Source: Pelagibius litoralis (GTDB lineage: Bacteria; Pseudomonadota; Alphaproteobacteria; Kiloniellales; Kiloniellaceae). Taken from it: a stretch of 64,000 nucleotides of DNA. Below the pieces are notes generated by a model. The model saw only the letters and a list, made by a program, of their open reading frames with translations, was not told the origin of the DNA and made no database searches. The stretch is from contig NZ_JAAQPH010000021.1 in NCBI RefSeq assembly GCF_011683915.1, positions 1 through 64,000 on the forward strand, read 5' to 3'. This document shows positions 1 to 8,434 of the stretch, piece by piece. How positions within the stretch are numbered: position 1 is the stretch's first letter; every line of letters starts with the position of its first letter. Position numbers and translations under genes: made by a program.

Positions 1-147
1 ATTGCGGTGCTGAACATCTGGACCCTGCACCACCGCCAATCGATTGCCCAACTGTCGACATGGTCGGATGAACTGATAGCCTCAGCCGCCCGCGTTACCG
101 AACTGATCGGCGGGGCGGCGCCATCGATCGAGAGCTTGCGAAACTGA
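1..147 (+). CDS. Possible 3' end of a gene entering from the left edge
   Basis: An open frame (frame 1) runs from the window edge to a TGA at 145-147 and encodes about 48 residues. I do not recognise the product. It would converge with, and overlap by 66 bases, the tail of the glycerol-dehydrogenase-like gene on the other strand. That dehydrogenase tail extends about ten residues past the usual family end, so either frame could be the artefact. Only the first 81 bases are free of the opposing gene. Confidence 0.25.
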   Translation: MAVLNIWTLHHRQSIAQLSTWSDELIASAARVTELIGGAAPSIESLRN

Positions 148-1185
148 TCCATGATCGACGTCGAACGGAAGATTGTATATCGGCGACCCGTCCCGCAGGA
201 TCAGCCGGACCAGTTCGTCTAGATCGCCCTCGCCAGTCAGGTCGAGACCAATCTCGGCAAACGATCGGGGGAGTTCCACCCTGCCGTAAAAGTCTAGAAG
301 CGGCCCGATCTCGTCCTCACTGCCCTCCAAGGCAAGCTGAAACAACACGCCAAGCGCCACCCGTTCCCCGTGCTGGGCCGTGTTTTTGGCCGACAGCCGC
401 GAAATAGCCGTATCCAGCGCATGTGCTCCCGCAACGCCTGTATTCTCGAAGCCAATACCGCTCAGAAAGATATTGGCCTCAATCACCCGCTCCACCGCCG
501 GTGCAACGGCGCCTTCGGCCACGTCGGCGACAGCGGCTTCGCCGAATTCCAGGATCGTCTCAAGACATTGACGCGCGAGGGCGAGCGCGACAGGTGATAT
601 GGCCCCACCCCGAAAGTTGATCGTTCCGCTCGCGTGACAAGCCCGTGCTTCGTACCAAGTAGCAATCCCGTCTCCCATGCCCGCGATAAGCAGCGCCGCC
701 GGCGCCTTAGCGATGATATCGCTGTCCACCAACACGATGTCAGGACTCTGGTTGAAGCGCATCACACCGATGTGGACATGATCCTCGGTGTACTCGACCG
801 CGATGCTGCTGACCGGTCCGTCGGTCGATGCAATCGTCGGTACCGAGATCATGCGAACCTGCGCAGCGGCGGCCACTGCTTTACCGGTGTCAAGAGCCTT
901 GCCCCCTCCGATGGCCACGATCATTTGCGCTTCGCTACCCTGGGCAAGCCTGGTCAGACGCTCTATCTCGGGTGCGCAGCATTCGCCACCAAACGCTTCC
1001 AAGCGATAGTCAAGCCCGACCGCTTTAAGGCTGCCGACGACCCGGTCGCCGACAAGATCAATTACGAAAGGATCAGCGAGCACCAAAGCCTTCTGCCCGA
1101 GATTGGTGGCTACTTGCCCGATCCGGTCCAGTGCTCCCGGCCCCTGAATGTAGCGGGCTGGGAATCCAAGCGCGAGATCCGTCAT
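82..1185 (-). CDS. Glycerol dehydrogenase-like, metal-dependent alcohol dehydrogenase
   Basis: This 367-residue protein belongs to the iron/zinc-containing alcohol dehydrogenase family and is closest in pattern to glycerol dehydrogenase GldA. The nucleotide-binding glycine stretch GGGKALDTGK lies near residue 95. The expected metal ligands are visible: Asp in GMGDGIATW, His in GAHALD and His in AQHGER. Known family members oxidise polyols or vicinal amino alcohols with NAD+. It is the last gene of the minus-strand operon that carries a polyamine-type importer and a flavin amine oxidoreductase, so the substrate may be an amino alcohol or a hydroxylated breakdown product (inference). The length is normal for the family. 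The exact substrate cannot be read from sequence. Confidence 0.85.
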   Translation of the reverse strand: MTDLALGFPARYIQGPGALDRIGQVATNLGQKALVLADPFVIDLVGDRVVGSLKAVGLDYRLEAFGGECCAPEIERLTRLAQGSEAQMIVAIGGGKALDTGKAVAAAAQVRMISVPTIASTDGPVSSIAVEYTEDHVHIGVMRFNQSPDIVLVDSDIIAKAPAALLIAGMGDGIATWYEARACHASGTINFRGGAISPVALALARQCLETILEFGEAAVADVAEGAVAPAVERVIEANIFLSGIGFENTGVAGAHALDTAISRLSAKNTAQHGERVALGVLFQLALEGSEDEIGPLLDFYGRVELPRSFAEIGLDLTGEGDLDELVRLILRDGSPIYNLPFDVDHGSVSQALDRWRRPADQFGNAGG

Positions 1186-1214
1186 TTATGCAGCTCCATG
1201 AAAGACATTGCACG

Positions 1215-2006
1215 TTATCCTCCGATGACCGCAGTCAATCCGCCATCGACGGCTAAGATATGCCCATTGACGAAATCGGATGCGGGTGAGGCCAGAAAAA
1301 TGGCCGCCCCAACCAGATCCTGCATCTCTCCCCAACGCCCTGCCGGCGTTCGGTTGATGAGCCAGGTGTTATGTGCTTCATCCTGTGCGATGACTTCGGT
1401 GATCTCGGTAAGGAAATAGCCGGGCGCAATCCCATTCACTTGTATGCCCTTCGGTGCCAATTCATCGCACATCGACGCGGTCATTATGGCAGCGGCGCCC
1501 TTTGATCCCGAGTACGCCACAGCACCTTTCCGCCCGAGCTTGGACAGGGCGGAGCAGATGTTGATGATCTTGCCTCTCCCCCGCACCTCCATGTATGGTG
1601 CGACGGACCTTGTGACGAAGAACAGCCCGTCTACATTGGCGTTCATGACCATCCGATAGTCATCGGCCGAGATATCACCCATAGCACCGCGGCGATTGGT
1701 TCCCGCGTTGTTTACGAGGATGTCGATCGGACCGTCGTCTCGCTCGATCTGCTCGATGGCAGCCTCGACAGCAGTGTCGTCCGAAACGTCGAAGGCGCAG
1801 GACGTGTGATCGACCCCGGCCTCTTCCAGGATCCCAGCGGCCTTGCTCAGCTTGGCGGCATCTCGACCATTAAGGACGATGCGGGCTCCGGCAGCCCCCA
1901 GTCCACGCGCCAGCGACAGACCAATACCTCCACCCGAACCCGTGATGAGCGCCGTCTTCCCAGCGAGATCGAACAGGCCGACCGGGTCGGTGAACGCGCT
2001 GCTCAT
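1215..2006 (-). CDS. Short-chain dehydrogenase/reductase (SDR)
   Basis: This is a classical SDR of 263 residues. The NAD(P)-binding motif TGSGGGIG is near residue 22, NNAGTN near 98, and the catalytic YSGSK near 165 is preceded by a serine in the ICSALSK strand. The C-terminal VDGG motif is intact. The overall pattern resembles gluconate 5-dehydrogenase or 3-oxoacyl reductase type SDRs. It oxidises or reduces a secondary alcohol or ketone in the cytosol. It sits 29 bases upstream of the glycerol-dehydrogenase-like gene and 82 bases downstream of the cupin gene in the same direction, so it should act in the same catabolic route. Confidence 0.9.
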   Translation of the reverse strand: MSSAFTDPVGLFDLAGKTALITGSGGGIGLSLARGLGAAGARIVLNGRDAAKLSKAAGILEEAGVDHTSCAFDVSDDTAVEAAIEQIERDDGPIDILVNNAGTNRRGAMGDISADDYRMVMNANVDGLFFVTRSVAPYMEVRGRGKIINICSALSKLGRKGAVAYSGSKGAAAIMTASMCDELAPKGIQVNGIAPGYFLTEITEVIAQDEAHNTWLINRTPAGRWGEMQDLVGAAIFLASPASDFVNGHILAVDGGLTAVIGG

Positions 2007-2088
2007 TTTGCTTCCTTTCTAGGCCGCTTGCGATACGCTTGAGGAACGCGAAAGAGGCCTCTCGTCGTCGGCTCATCGTGGTGTACGT

Positions 2089-2454
2089 TCAAATGCCTAC
2101 CGGGTCGATCGCAATGATGACGAAGTGCTTCTTCACGTAGTCTGCGACGTGCCAGACCGGCTCCAAGCCATTGTCCATCACGAAGCCGTCTCCGACCCTC
2201 ACGGTGATCCGCTCGCCAACACCAGTCTCAATTTCGGCCTCACCCTCCAGAATGTGACAGAACTCGATCTGATCTTTCATCGGCCCGCGAAAGCTACCCG
2301 CAGTGCTCTCCCAGACGCCGGACCGGACCTGGCCGCCGTCGCCGATAAAGTGAGGCCAAGCGATGTGTTTCGGCGTGCCGGCCACCGCAACATCGGTCGT
2401 ATCTTTCTCGACCGGGTCGGTCGCGCAATCGGTGAACTTGGTGAGAGTGGTCAT
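2089..2454 (-). CDS. Small cupin-domain protein
   Basis: This 121-residue single-domain cupin has the pattern of the cupin_3 (DUF861) group, which includes EutQ-like and ureidoglycine-aminohydrolase-like proteins. The motif GVWESTAGSF precedes the strand EFCHILEGEAEIET, and VRVGDGFVMDNG follows, as in the two conserved cupin boxes. Such proteins often bind a small organic acid or metal and appear in amine and ethanolamine catabolic operons. Here it lies between the ABC binding-protein gene and the SDR gene. An enzymatic role or a ligand-sensing role are both possible; the sequence does not decide. Confidence 0.82.
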   Translation of the reverse strand: MTTLTKFTDCATDPVEKDTTDVAVAGTPKHIAWPHFIGDGGQVRSGVWESTAGSFRGPMKDQIEFCHILEGEAEIETGVGERITVRVGDGFVMDNGLEPVWHVADYVKKHFVIIAIDPVGI

Positions 2455-2488
2455 GGTGTGCCTGTCGGTTGGAATTCAAAAAGTACGC

Positions 2489-2509
2489 CGGGCCGGATTT
2501 TCCGGCCCG
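2489..2509 (-). terminator. Stem-loop after the binding-protein gene
   Basis: A perfect 9-bp inverted repeat (CGGGCCGGA / TCCGGCCCG) with a 3-base loop lies between the binding-protein stop (2530) and the cupin start (2454). Read on the minus strand it is followed a few bases later by a run of five T. It could partially terminate transcription or protect the 3' end of the abundant binding-protein message. Confidence 0.5.
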
Positions 2510-2529
2510 ACCGTGTGCCCTGCCCCTCA

Positions 2530-3561
2530 CTACTCGAGAAGCTGCGTCATCAGCTGCGCTTCCAGATCACTGGCGGCTGCCGTACAGGTCGCTAGAGGCA
2601 CGACGCGGATACCGTCAGGCACGATCAGTTCGGGCGCTGCCAGGAGGTCTTCCCGCATGAACTCTCGAGACGCCGGAACACCGTTCGAGTAGCCTGCGTG
2701 GTTGCTCAGCATGGCTGCATGTTCCGGCTGGAGAATGTAGTTGATGAATTCCTGCGCATTTTCATAATTCTGCGCGCCTTTCGGGATTGCTACAACGTCG
2801 ATCCAGCTCGCAACACCTTCCTTGGGGTAAATGTACTCCAGTTCCGGCTTTTGCTCGCGTCCGCGTACGATCTGCCCACTGTAGTTGCTTGCTGCGATGA
2901 GCTCGCCCGAGACCAGCTGCTCGCGCATCGCGCCACCGCCGCCGTAAACTTTCACATGCGGCTTCTGCGCCAGTAGCACTTCAAGAACGCGCTGCATCTC
3001 AGACGGATCTTCACTGCAGAACGGGACACCCAAGTAAAGCTGCGCTAGCGAGATCAGGTCAGAGGCGCCCTTGAACATGCCAATTTTGCCTTGCAGGGCT
3101 CCCGGCGGGGTGAACAAGGTTTCGTAGCTGTCGACCGGCTCGTTATAGACGGTCCGGTCGACGGCGAAGGCCGTTGTACCCCACTGCCACGGCACTCCGT
3201 AATCGCCCTCCGGGTTCCAGTCCGCTGTCAAGTACTGCGGATCGAGATTTTCGATGTTCTCCATGTCCTTCAGGCCGATAGGCTGAATCAGCCCTTCGGC
3301 CGCGTGAACCGGGATGAAGCTGTGCGCCGTCACGATGATGTCGTAGCTGCCACCACCCGCTTGCAGCTTGGACAGCAGCACCTCGTTGGTGTCGTAGGTA
3401 TCGATCGTTACGTCGATTCCAGTCTCCGCTTCGAACTTCTTAACCAGATCGGGCGGGGTGTAGCCAGCCCAGTTGTAGATATTCAGCTGACCCTCCGCAT
3501 ACGCAGCTCCAGCCACAGTGAGACAAGTCGTGAGCGCTAGAATTCCGTAGATCGATTTCAT
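2530..3561 (-). CDS. Polyamine-type ABC transporter periplasmic binding protein (PotD/PotF-like)
   Basis: This 343-residue protein starts with a Sec signal peptide ending near AYA-EG (about residue 22). The mature start LNIYNWAGYTPPDLVKKFE is the hallmark of spermidine/putrescine-binding proteins. YDIIVTAHSF and the later VPWQWGTTAFAVD match the two-lobed PotD/PotF fold. It delivers substrate to the two permeases encoded just upstream. The family binds putrescine, spermidine or related amines; aromatic binding residues are present, but specificity cannot be assigned. The gene is 41 bases downstream of the second permease gene and is followed by a strong stem-loop. Confidence 0.92.
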   Translation of the reverse strand: MKSIYGILALTTCLTVAGAAYAEGQLNIYNWAGYTPPDLVKKFEAETGIDVTIDTYDTNEVLLSKLQAGGGSYDIIVTAHSFIPVHAAEGLIQPIGLKDMENIENLDPQYLTADWNPEGDYGVPWQWGTTAFAVDRTVYNEPVDSYETLFTPPGALQGKIGMFKGASDLISLAQLYLGVPFCSEDPSEMQRVLEVLLAQKPHVKVYGGGGAMREQLVSGELIAASNYSGQIVRGREQKPELEYIYPKEGVASWIDVVAIPKGAQNYENAQEFINYILQPEHAAMLSNHAGYSNGVPASREFMREDLLAAPELIVPDGIRVVPLATCTAAASDLEAQLMTQLLE

Positions 3562-3602
3562 TGATGACCTCCTTGTTGGAAACTTTTTTTATTGAGGCGC
3601 CG

Positions 3603-4427
3603 TCAGTCCTTGGCACCCGTACTACCTGCAATCCGACCACCAGTCAGAACGTAGGCGCATGTCAGCAATACCAGAGACAGCAGTAGGACTCCGGTAGAGA
3701 CTGCATTCAATTCCGGTGTGATCTGGGTCTTGACGAGACCGTAGATGTACAGTGGGAGCGTCGTCCCTCCTGCACCGGCCACCATCAGCGTGATGATGAA
3801 ATTGTCGAACGATACGATGAAGGCGAGCATCGCGCCGGACACCACGCCAGGGGCCAGCAGCGGAAGCGTTATTAGCCGGAAAGCCCTCGGGCGGCTGGCG
3901 TAAAGATCGTAGGCCGCCTCGCTCAAACGATGATCGAGGCTGCGAAGCCGGGCGACAATGGGCAAGAGCGCGAACGGGACGCAGAAAACCGTGTGCGCGA
4001 TCATCACGTTCCCAAGCCCCAGGTCGATGCCGACCGACGTGAAGAACACTAGCGTTGCGATCGCGATCACGATCTCGGGCACAACCAGCGGCAACGACAT
4101 CAAACCGGTCGCGGTCGAAGCGGCGCGCTTCGACACTCCTTGACCGGTCAACACAACGGCCGCAGGCAGCGCAATAAGGACAGCACCGATCGTCGCGACA
4201 ACCGCCACAAGAAGGGTGTTCACAACTGCCTTCTGCAGATCCGTGTTGCCGATCGCCTCGGCATACCATTTGAAACTAAAGGTCTCCCACACACTGATCG
4301 AGACCGACGAATTGAACGAGAATGCGATCAGCACCATGATCGGCAGATAGAGGAAACCGAAGAAGAAGATCGTGATTACCCCGAAACCTGGGTAGCTGGT
4401 CAGTTTGCGTCTCTGCGCGCGGGCCAT
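3603..4427 (-). CDS. Polyamine-type ABC transporter permease (PotC/PotI-like)
   Basis: This inner-membrane permease has about 274 residues and six predicted membrane segments. The coupling-helix EAA-like loop is visible as EAAYDLYASRPRAFRLITLP near the middle of the protein. I chose the ATG at 4427 (MARAQRRKL) because it lies 4 bases after the stop of the upstream permease gene. A longer in-frame start at 4478 would overlap that gene by 47 bases. It forms a heterodimer with the PotB/PotH-like permease and is powered by the PotA-like ATPase encoded at 5322-6455. Confidence 0.9.
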   Translation of the reverse strand: MARAQRRKLTSYPGFGVITIFFFGFLYLPIMVLIAFSFNSSVSISVWETFSFKWYAEAIGNTDLQKAVVNTLLVAVVATIGAVLIALPAAVVLTGQGVSKRAASTATGLMSLPLVVPEIVIAIATLVFFTSVGIDLGLGNVMIAHTVFCVPFALLPIVARLRSLDHRLSEAAYDLYASRPRAFRLITLPLLAPGVVSGAMLAFIVSFDNFIITLMVAGAGGTTLPLYIYGLVKTQITPELNAVSTGVLLLSLVLLTCAYVLTGGRIAGSTGAKD

Positions 4428-4431
4428 TGGC

Positions 4432-5325
4432 TCAACCTCTCGCTCGGATCGCGCGTCGCGCCAGAATGAACATCGCAATCAGCACAGCCGCCAGAAGCAG
4501 GACCGACAGCGACGCGCCGTATGGCCAGTTGCGTGCGGTGGTGAATTGCAGGTGGATCAGGCTGCCCAGCATCAGCTTCTTGCCACCGCCCAGCAGATCG
4601 GGCGTAATGAAGGCCCCGAGGCTTGGCACGAAGACGAGGATGCTCCCGGCGATGATCCCGGGCATGGTGAGCGGGCCGATCACGTGACGCACGGTCTGAA
4701 ATCGTGTGGCAAAGAGATCGAACGACGCTTCCAACAGACCGTTGTCGAGACGCTCGACCGACGTGTAGATCGGAAGGATCATGAACGGAATGTAGACGTA
4801 GACCAGACCGACCAGGATGGCCCCGTTCGTGAACAGAAGCGTTATCGGCTCGCTGGTGATCCCGACCCACATCAGGAACTGGTTCACGAAACCGAAGTCC
4901 CGCAGGATGATGATCCAGCTCGTGGTGCGCACCAGAAGGTTTGACCAGAACGGGAACATGATCAGCAGCAACAGGATGCTCTTCGTGCGCTGCGACTGCC
5001 GAGCCACATAAAAGGCTGTCGGAAAAGCGATCAGCAGGCAGATCAGCGTTGTGAGTCCCGCAAGGACAAGCGATCGGCTCAAAATCGCTAGGAAAGATAG
5101 GTTGTAGGCAAGACTTCCGTCCAGCCGCGTCACGTATATAAGCCGCTGATAGGCATCAGTCGAGAACTCCCAGACGATGCCGCCGTACTGGCCCCGCGTC
5201 ATAAACGACATGACAACCACCAGGATAAGTGGGATCACCATGAAGGCGCCCATCATCGTGACAGCCGGAGTCAGCCCCAGTATGGTCCGGCGCCGAATTC
5301 TCTGTGCGCGCGTCGTTGTCGTCAT
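4432..5325 (-). CDS. Polyamine-type ABC transporter permease (PotB/PotH-like)
   Basis: A 297-residue inner-membrane protein with six hydrophobic segments. The first is GLTPAVTMMGAFMVIPLILV, followed by a large periplasmic loop. The coupling loop is LLEASFDLFATRFQTVRHVI, as expected for the PotB/PotH family. The ATG overlaps the last four bases of the ATPase gene, which indicates translational coupling. It is the partner of the PotC/PotI-like permease that follows. Confidence 0.9.
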   Translation of the reverse strand: MTTTTRAQRIRRRTILGLTPAVTMMGAFMVIPLILVVVMSFMTRGQYGGIVWEFSTDAYQRLIYVTRLDGSLAYNLSFLAILSRSLVLAGLTTLICLLIAFPTAFYVARQSQRTKSILLLLIMFPFWSNLLVRTTSWIIILRDFGFVNQFLMWVGITSEPITLLFTNGAILVGLVYVYIPFMILPIYTSVERLDNGLLEASFDLFATRFQTVRHVIGPLTMPGIIAGSILVFVPSLGAFITPDLLGGGKKLMLGSLIHLQFTTARNWPYGASLSVLLLAAVLIAMFILARRAIRARG

Positions 5326-6455
5326 GGCGCCAGCATCCTGAGGTGCTCCGTCGGCATCTCCAGTTTGATCGATCCCCCAACGACGACGTCGGCTAGGTCG
5401 TTCTCAGCGGCGGACAGGCGAACGCGCAGCTCTTGGGGTCGCTCGCCGCAACGAATGTGGACTGAAGCAAAAGGCCCCGTGAAGATCACGTTCTCGACCA
5501 CGGCATTAATGACATTTTTATCCGGGCCGCTGCCGTCATGGAGCCGGAAGCGCTCGGGGCGGATTGCCAGAATAGCGGCATGCGGCGGCACCGTCGCCTC
5601 CTTGGGCGCATGCATCTGACCCAACGGCGTATCGAAAACCAATGCACTTCCGTTCGCCATCGGCGTGCCGACGGTCTCGATAAAGTTCATTTCGCCGATG
5701 AAGCCCGCAACAAAACGGTTGACGGGCCTGTTATAGATCTGCTGTGGCGTCCCGACCTGTTGCAGCGTGCCGTGATCCATGACCGCGATACGGTCAGACA
5801 TGGTGAGGGCCTCTTCCTGATCATGCGTGACGAAGACGAATGTCGTATGCGACTCCTGCTGGATCCGCTTCATCTCGATTTGCATCTCCTTGCGGAGCTT
5901 CAGATCGAGCGCCGACAACGGCTCGTCCAATAGCAAAACGCGGGGATGCGGCGCCAGTGCGCGTGCTAGCGCGATACGCTGCTGCTGCCCCCCGGACAGC
6001 TGCGATGGCTTGCGCGCGGCCATCTGCGGCAGCCGTACGAGCTCCAGAATTTCCAATGCCGTTGCATCGTACTCCGACCTCGGCCGCCCGAGCATGCGAA
6101 GACCGAAGCCTACGTTATCCTTGATCGTCATATGCGGGAACAACGCGTAGCTCTGGAAGACCGTATTGACCGGTCGCTTGTTGGCAGGGTCGGATGTGAT
6201 ATCCGTCCCGTCAAGCGTCACCCGACCCTCGTTCGGCGTCTCGAACCCGGCGAGAATTCGCAGAAGCGTCGTCTTCCCGCAGCCAGACGGGCCCAGCAGA
6301 GTAAAGAACTCGTTCGCCCCAACATCGAGCGAGACGTCGTCAAGGGCTCGGAATGTCCCGCCATCGTCCGTCGGGTATTCCTTCACGATGTGGGAGAACT
6401 TGATCTGCGGATCGGAGGAGTCCGCCTCTCGCGGTCTGTCGCGTGTCGTCATCAT
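5322..6455 (-). CDS. Polyamine-type ABC transporter ATPase (PotA/PotG-like)
   Basis: A 377-residue ABC ATPase. Walker A is GPSGCGKT (residues 55-62), the signature is LSGGQQQR, Walker B is LLLDEPLSALD, and the switch His lies in VFVTHDQEEA. The C-terminal third is a TOBE-type regulatory domain typical of PotA and other CUT1/polyamine ATPases. It energises the two permeases downstream. Its start overlaps the end of the flavin oxidoreductase gene by 4 bases, so the whole set from 7762 leftward looks like one transcript. Confidence 0.92.
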   Translation of the reverse strand: MMTTRDRPREADSSDPQIKFSHIVKEYPTDDGGTFRALDDVSLDVGANEFFTLLGPSGCGKTTLLRILAGFETPNEGRVTLDGTDITSDPANKRPVNTVFQSYALFPHMTIKDNVGFGLRMLGRPRSEYDATALEILELVRLPQMAARKPSQLSGGQQQRIALARALAPHPRVLLLDEPLSALDLKLRKEMQIEMKRIQQESHTTFVFVTHDQEEALTMSDRIAVMDHGTLQQVGTPQQIYNRPVNRFVAGFIGEMNFIETVGTPMANGSALVFDTPLGQMHAPKEATVPPHAAILAIRPERFRLHDGSGPDKNVINAVVENVIFTGPFASVHIRCGERPQELRVRLSAAENDLADVVVGGSIKLEMPTEHLRMLAP

Positions 6456-7762
6456 TTCCCCCGATCCCTCAACTTGTCGAATTTGTCCTTGCAGGTCATG
6501 GCTGGCGCGGCAAACGGGATGAACGTCTTGACGACGCCATGAAGCGGGATCGGCTTGATCGGAGTGACCGGAAACGGAAGGTCCTCGTCATTCCGCCCAA
6601 GCACCTTGCTTACCAAAGAGCGTCCCATGACGGACGTCATCGCAATCCCTCGCCCACTGAAACCCAATGCCGCGAGAACCCCAGGCTCCGGGGCATGCAG
6701 ATGCGGGATCATCTCCGGCGTCACCGCGATCCGCCCGGCCCAGGTCCGCTCGATTCCGATGTCCCTCAACTGCGGGAAAACAGTGTGCAGACCTTCCTGA
6801 AGCCGTCTCTTCCCCCCAAGCGTTCCAACCTTGTCCGCGCTGCCGATACATCCGAAGATCAACCGGCCGTCCCGATCGTATCGCGCGAAGTAGATCGCCA
6901 AACGTGTGTCCGAAATCGTCACCTGCCCCGGCAATACCGAGGTCTGCAATTCCGGCGACAACGGCGCGGTGGCCAAGGCGATACTGACCATCGGGTAGAA
7001 TGTACGCTGCAGTCCCGGCCAGAGCCCATTGGAGTATGCGTTCGTCGTCAATACCACCGTATCGGAAGTCACTGAGCCCTCGGGCGTGGCGATGACCCAC
7101 TTTCGGCCTTGCCGCTCCATTCGCGTGACCGGACTGTCGCGAAAGATCCTCGCACCTCTCTTCTGTGCTGCCCGCGCAAAGCCGCGTGTCAGTGACAGTG
7201 GCTGGACGTGTCCGCCTGACCTGTGGAGCAGCGCGAATTCATACTCACCTGATCCGCTCGCCGATGCGACACCGGCACCCTCGAGCATGTCGATCCTGGC
7301 GCCCGCGTCCGACCAAGCCGCGCCGAGGCGCTCCAACTTGCGTCTCGCGCTACGACAATGGGCAGCCTGCAGCCATCCCGCCTGAACGGGGTCGCAGTCG
7401 ATATCAAAGGCCCGGATATCATTGAAAAGGTCATCGGCCGCGCTCAACGTCGTGGCAACAAGCCGCTCCGCTTGCGCGCCGCCATAGCGATCGGCCAGCT
7501 GTCGCGGCGTTTCTCGCCAGATCGGATTACATTGTCCGCCACTCCTGCCGGACGCCCCCCAGCCAATGGCCTTGCTGTCCAAAAGAGCAACAGAGGTACC
7601 CTCCTCCGCGAGTCCAAGCGCGGTTCGGCATCCGGTGAGACCGCCGCCGACGATGGCGACATCGACGTTGACACTCGATCGCAGCAGTTCCGTTTCCACC
7701 GCCGCGCCTGCTGTGACGTTCCAGTGAACTTCTTCCTGAGTCTGAACCACCGACCGAAACAT
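6452..7762 (-). CDS. FAD-dependent amine oxidoreductase (DAO family, PuuB-like)
   Basis: This 436-residue protein has an FAD dinucleotide-binding motif, VAIVGGGLTGCRTALGLAEE (near residue 35), and the downstream GWGASGRSGGQCNP segment typical of gamma-glutamylputrescine oxidoreductase and sarcosine/glycine oxidases. The C-terminal GFSGRGIAMTSVMGR closes the FAD site. The first about 30 residues resemble the PuuB N-terminus. It likely oxidises an imported amine or N-modified amino acid to an aldehyde or imine. It is the first gene of the operon. The only recognisable operator-like site in front of it is the palindrome at 7775-7791. No puuA-type glutamyl ligase is present, so the classical Puu route is not complete here. 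Confidence 0.88.
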   Translation of the reverse strand: MFRSVVQTQEEVHWNVTAGAAVETELLRSSVNVDVAIVGGGLTGCRTALGLAEEGTSVALLDSKAIGWGASGRSGGQCNPIWRETPRQLADRYGGAQAERLVATTLSAADDLFNDIRAFDIDCDPVQAGWLQAAHCRSARRKLERLGAAWSDAGARIDMLEGAGVASASGSGEYEFALLHRSGGHVQPLSLTRGFARAAQKRGARIFRDSPVTRMERQGRKWVIATPEGSVTSDTVVLTTNAYSNGLWPGLQRTFYPMVSIALATAPLSPELQTSVLPGQVTISDTRLAIYFARYDRDGRLIFGCIGSADKVGTLGGKRRLQEGLHTVFPQLRDIGIERTWAGRIAVTPEMIPHLHAPEPGVLAALGFSGRGIAMTSVMGRSLVSKVLGRNDEDLPFPVTPIKPIPLHGVVKTFIPFAAPAMTCKDKFDKLRDRGK

Positions 7763-7774
7763 CCCTGCTATTTA

Positions 7775-7791
7775 GTTCCATATTACGGAAC
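7775..7791 (-). promoter_or_regulatory. Palindromic operator candidate upstream of the amine operon
   Basis: The 17-base element GTTCC-N7-GGAAC has perfect 5-bp arms and sits 12 bases before the start codon of the flavin oxidoreductase. Its outline resembles operators of IclR-type regulators, but no such regulator gene is in the window. The remaining sequence to 8050 shows no gene I can support. Confidence 0.45.
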
Positions 7792-8050
7792 ATTATTTTT
7801 ATTTAGCAAAACTAAGAGGACCTTGACCCTCCGTCAACGATTTTTTTGGCGAGATACTTGGCCAACAATGTTCCGACCCCGGCGCTACGCTTTTTCTGTG
7901 TAAGTCACGGCCTACAACATGCAGGCCGCCCGCCCGGATAAACCGCGCGACGCTGCCCATGCCGATGTCCCTCCTACTCTCGTGAGGAGACTTAAAAGAA
8001 CTCAGGCGAATCTTGGCGTACTGCATCGCCCCATAACAGGGGACTAAACA

Positions 8051-8353
8051 GTCGTTGCCAACGAGGTGAAATCCCTTGCGAATCAGGCGGCCAAGGCCAC
8101 GGAAGAGATTGGCCAGCAGGTCGAAGACATGCAGTCGGCGACCGACGGCACGGTGTCTTCTATCGAAGGAATCGCTTGTGTCATCAAACAGATCAGCGAG
8201 AATGCAAACGGCATCGCCGGCGTTCGCTAGGCGACCGAGCAGACCGGCACTTCGGCCGGCGAAGTCCTGGAGGCGGCAGTCGAACTGTCGAAGCAGTCAG
8301 AGTTGCTGCGCGGCGAGGTCGATGGTTTCCTTGCCGAACTGAGGACCGGCTGA
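8051..8353 (+). pseudogene. Remnant of a methyl-accepting chemotaxis protein (C-terminal part)
   Basis: About 100 codons encode the tail of an MCP signalling domain. VVANEVKSLANQAAKATEEI is the conserved region just after the hairpin tip. It runs on through the methylation helix to a natural stop, ending near FLAELRTG. A TAG at 8228-8230 interrupts the frame. No start codon, sensor or membrane part is present upstream. It is the last piece of a deleted chemoreceptor. Confidence 0.85.
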
Positions 8354-8434
8354 TTAGCCGAGGTGCAGCAAACCGGCATTGTCTTCTATGGGCGCTCCCC
8401 TGATTGCAAGTGGTTTTGATGATTAGCCCTCTCA

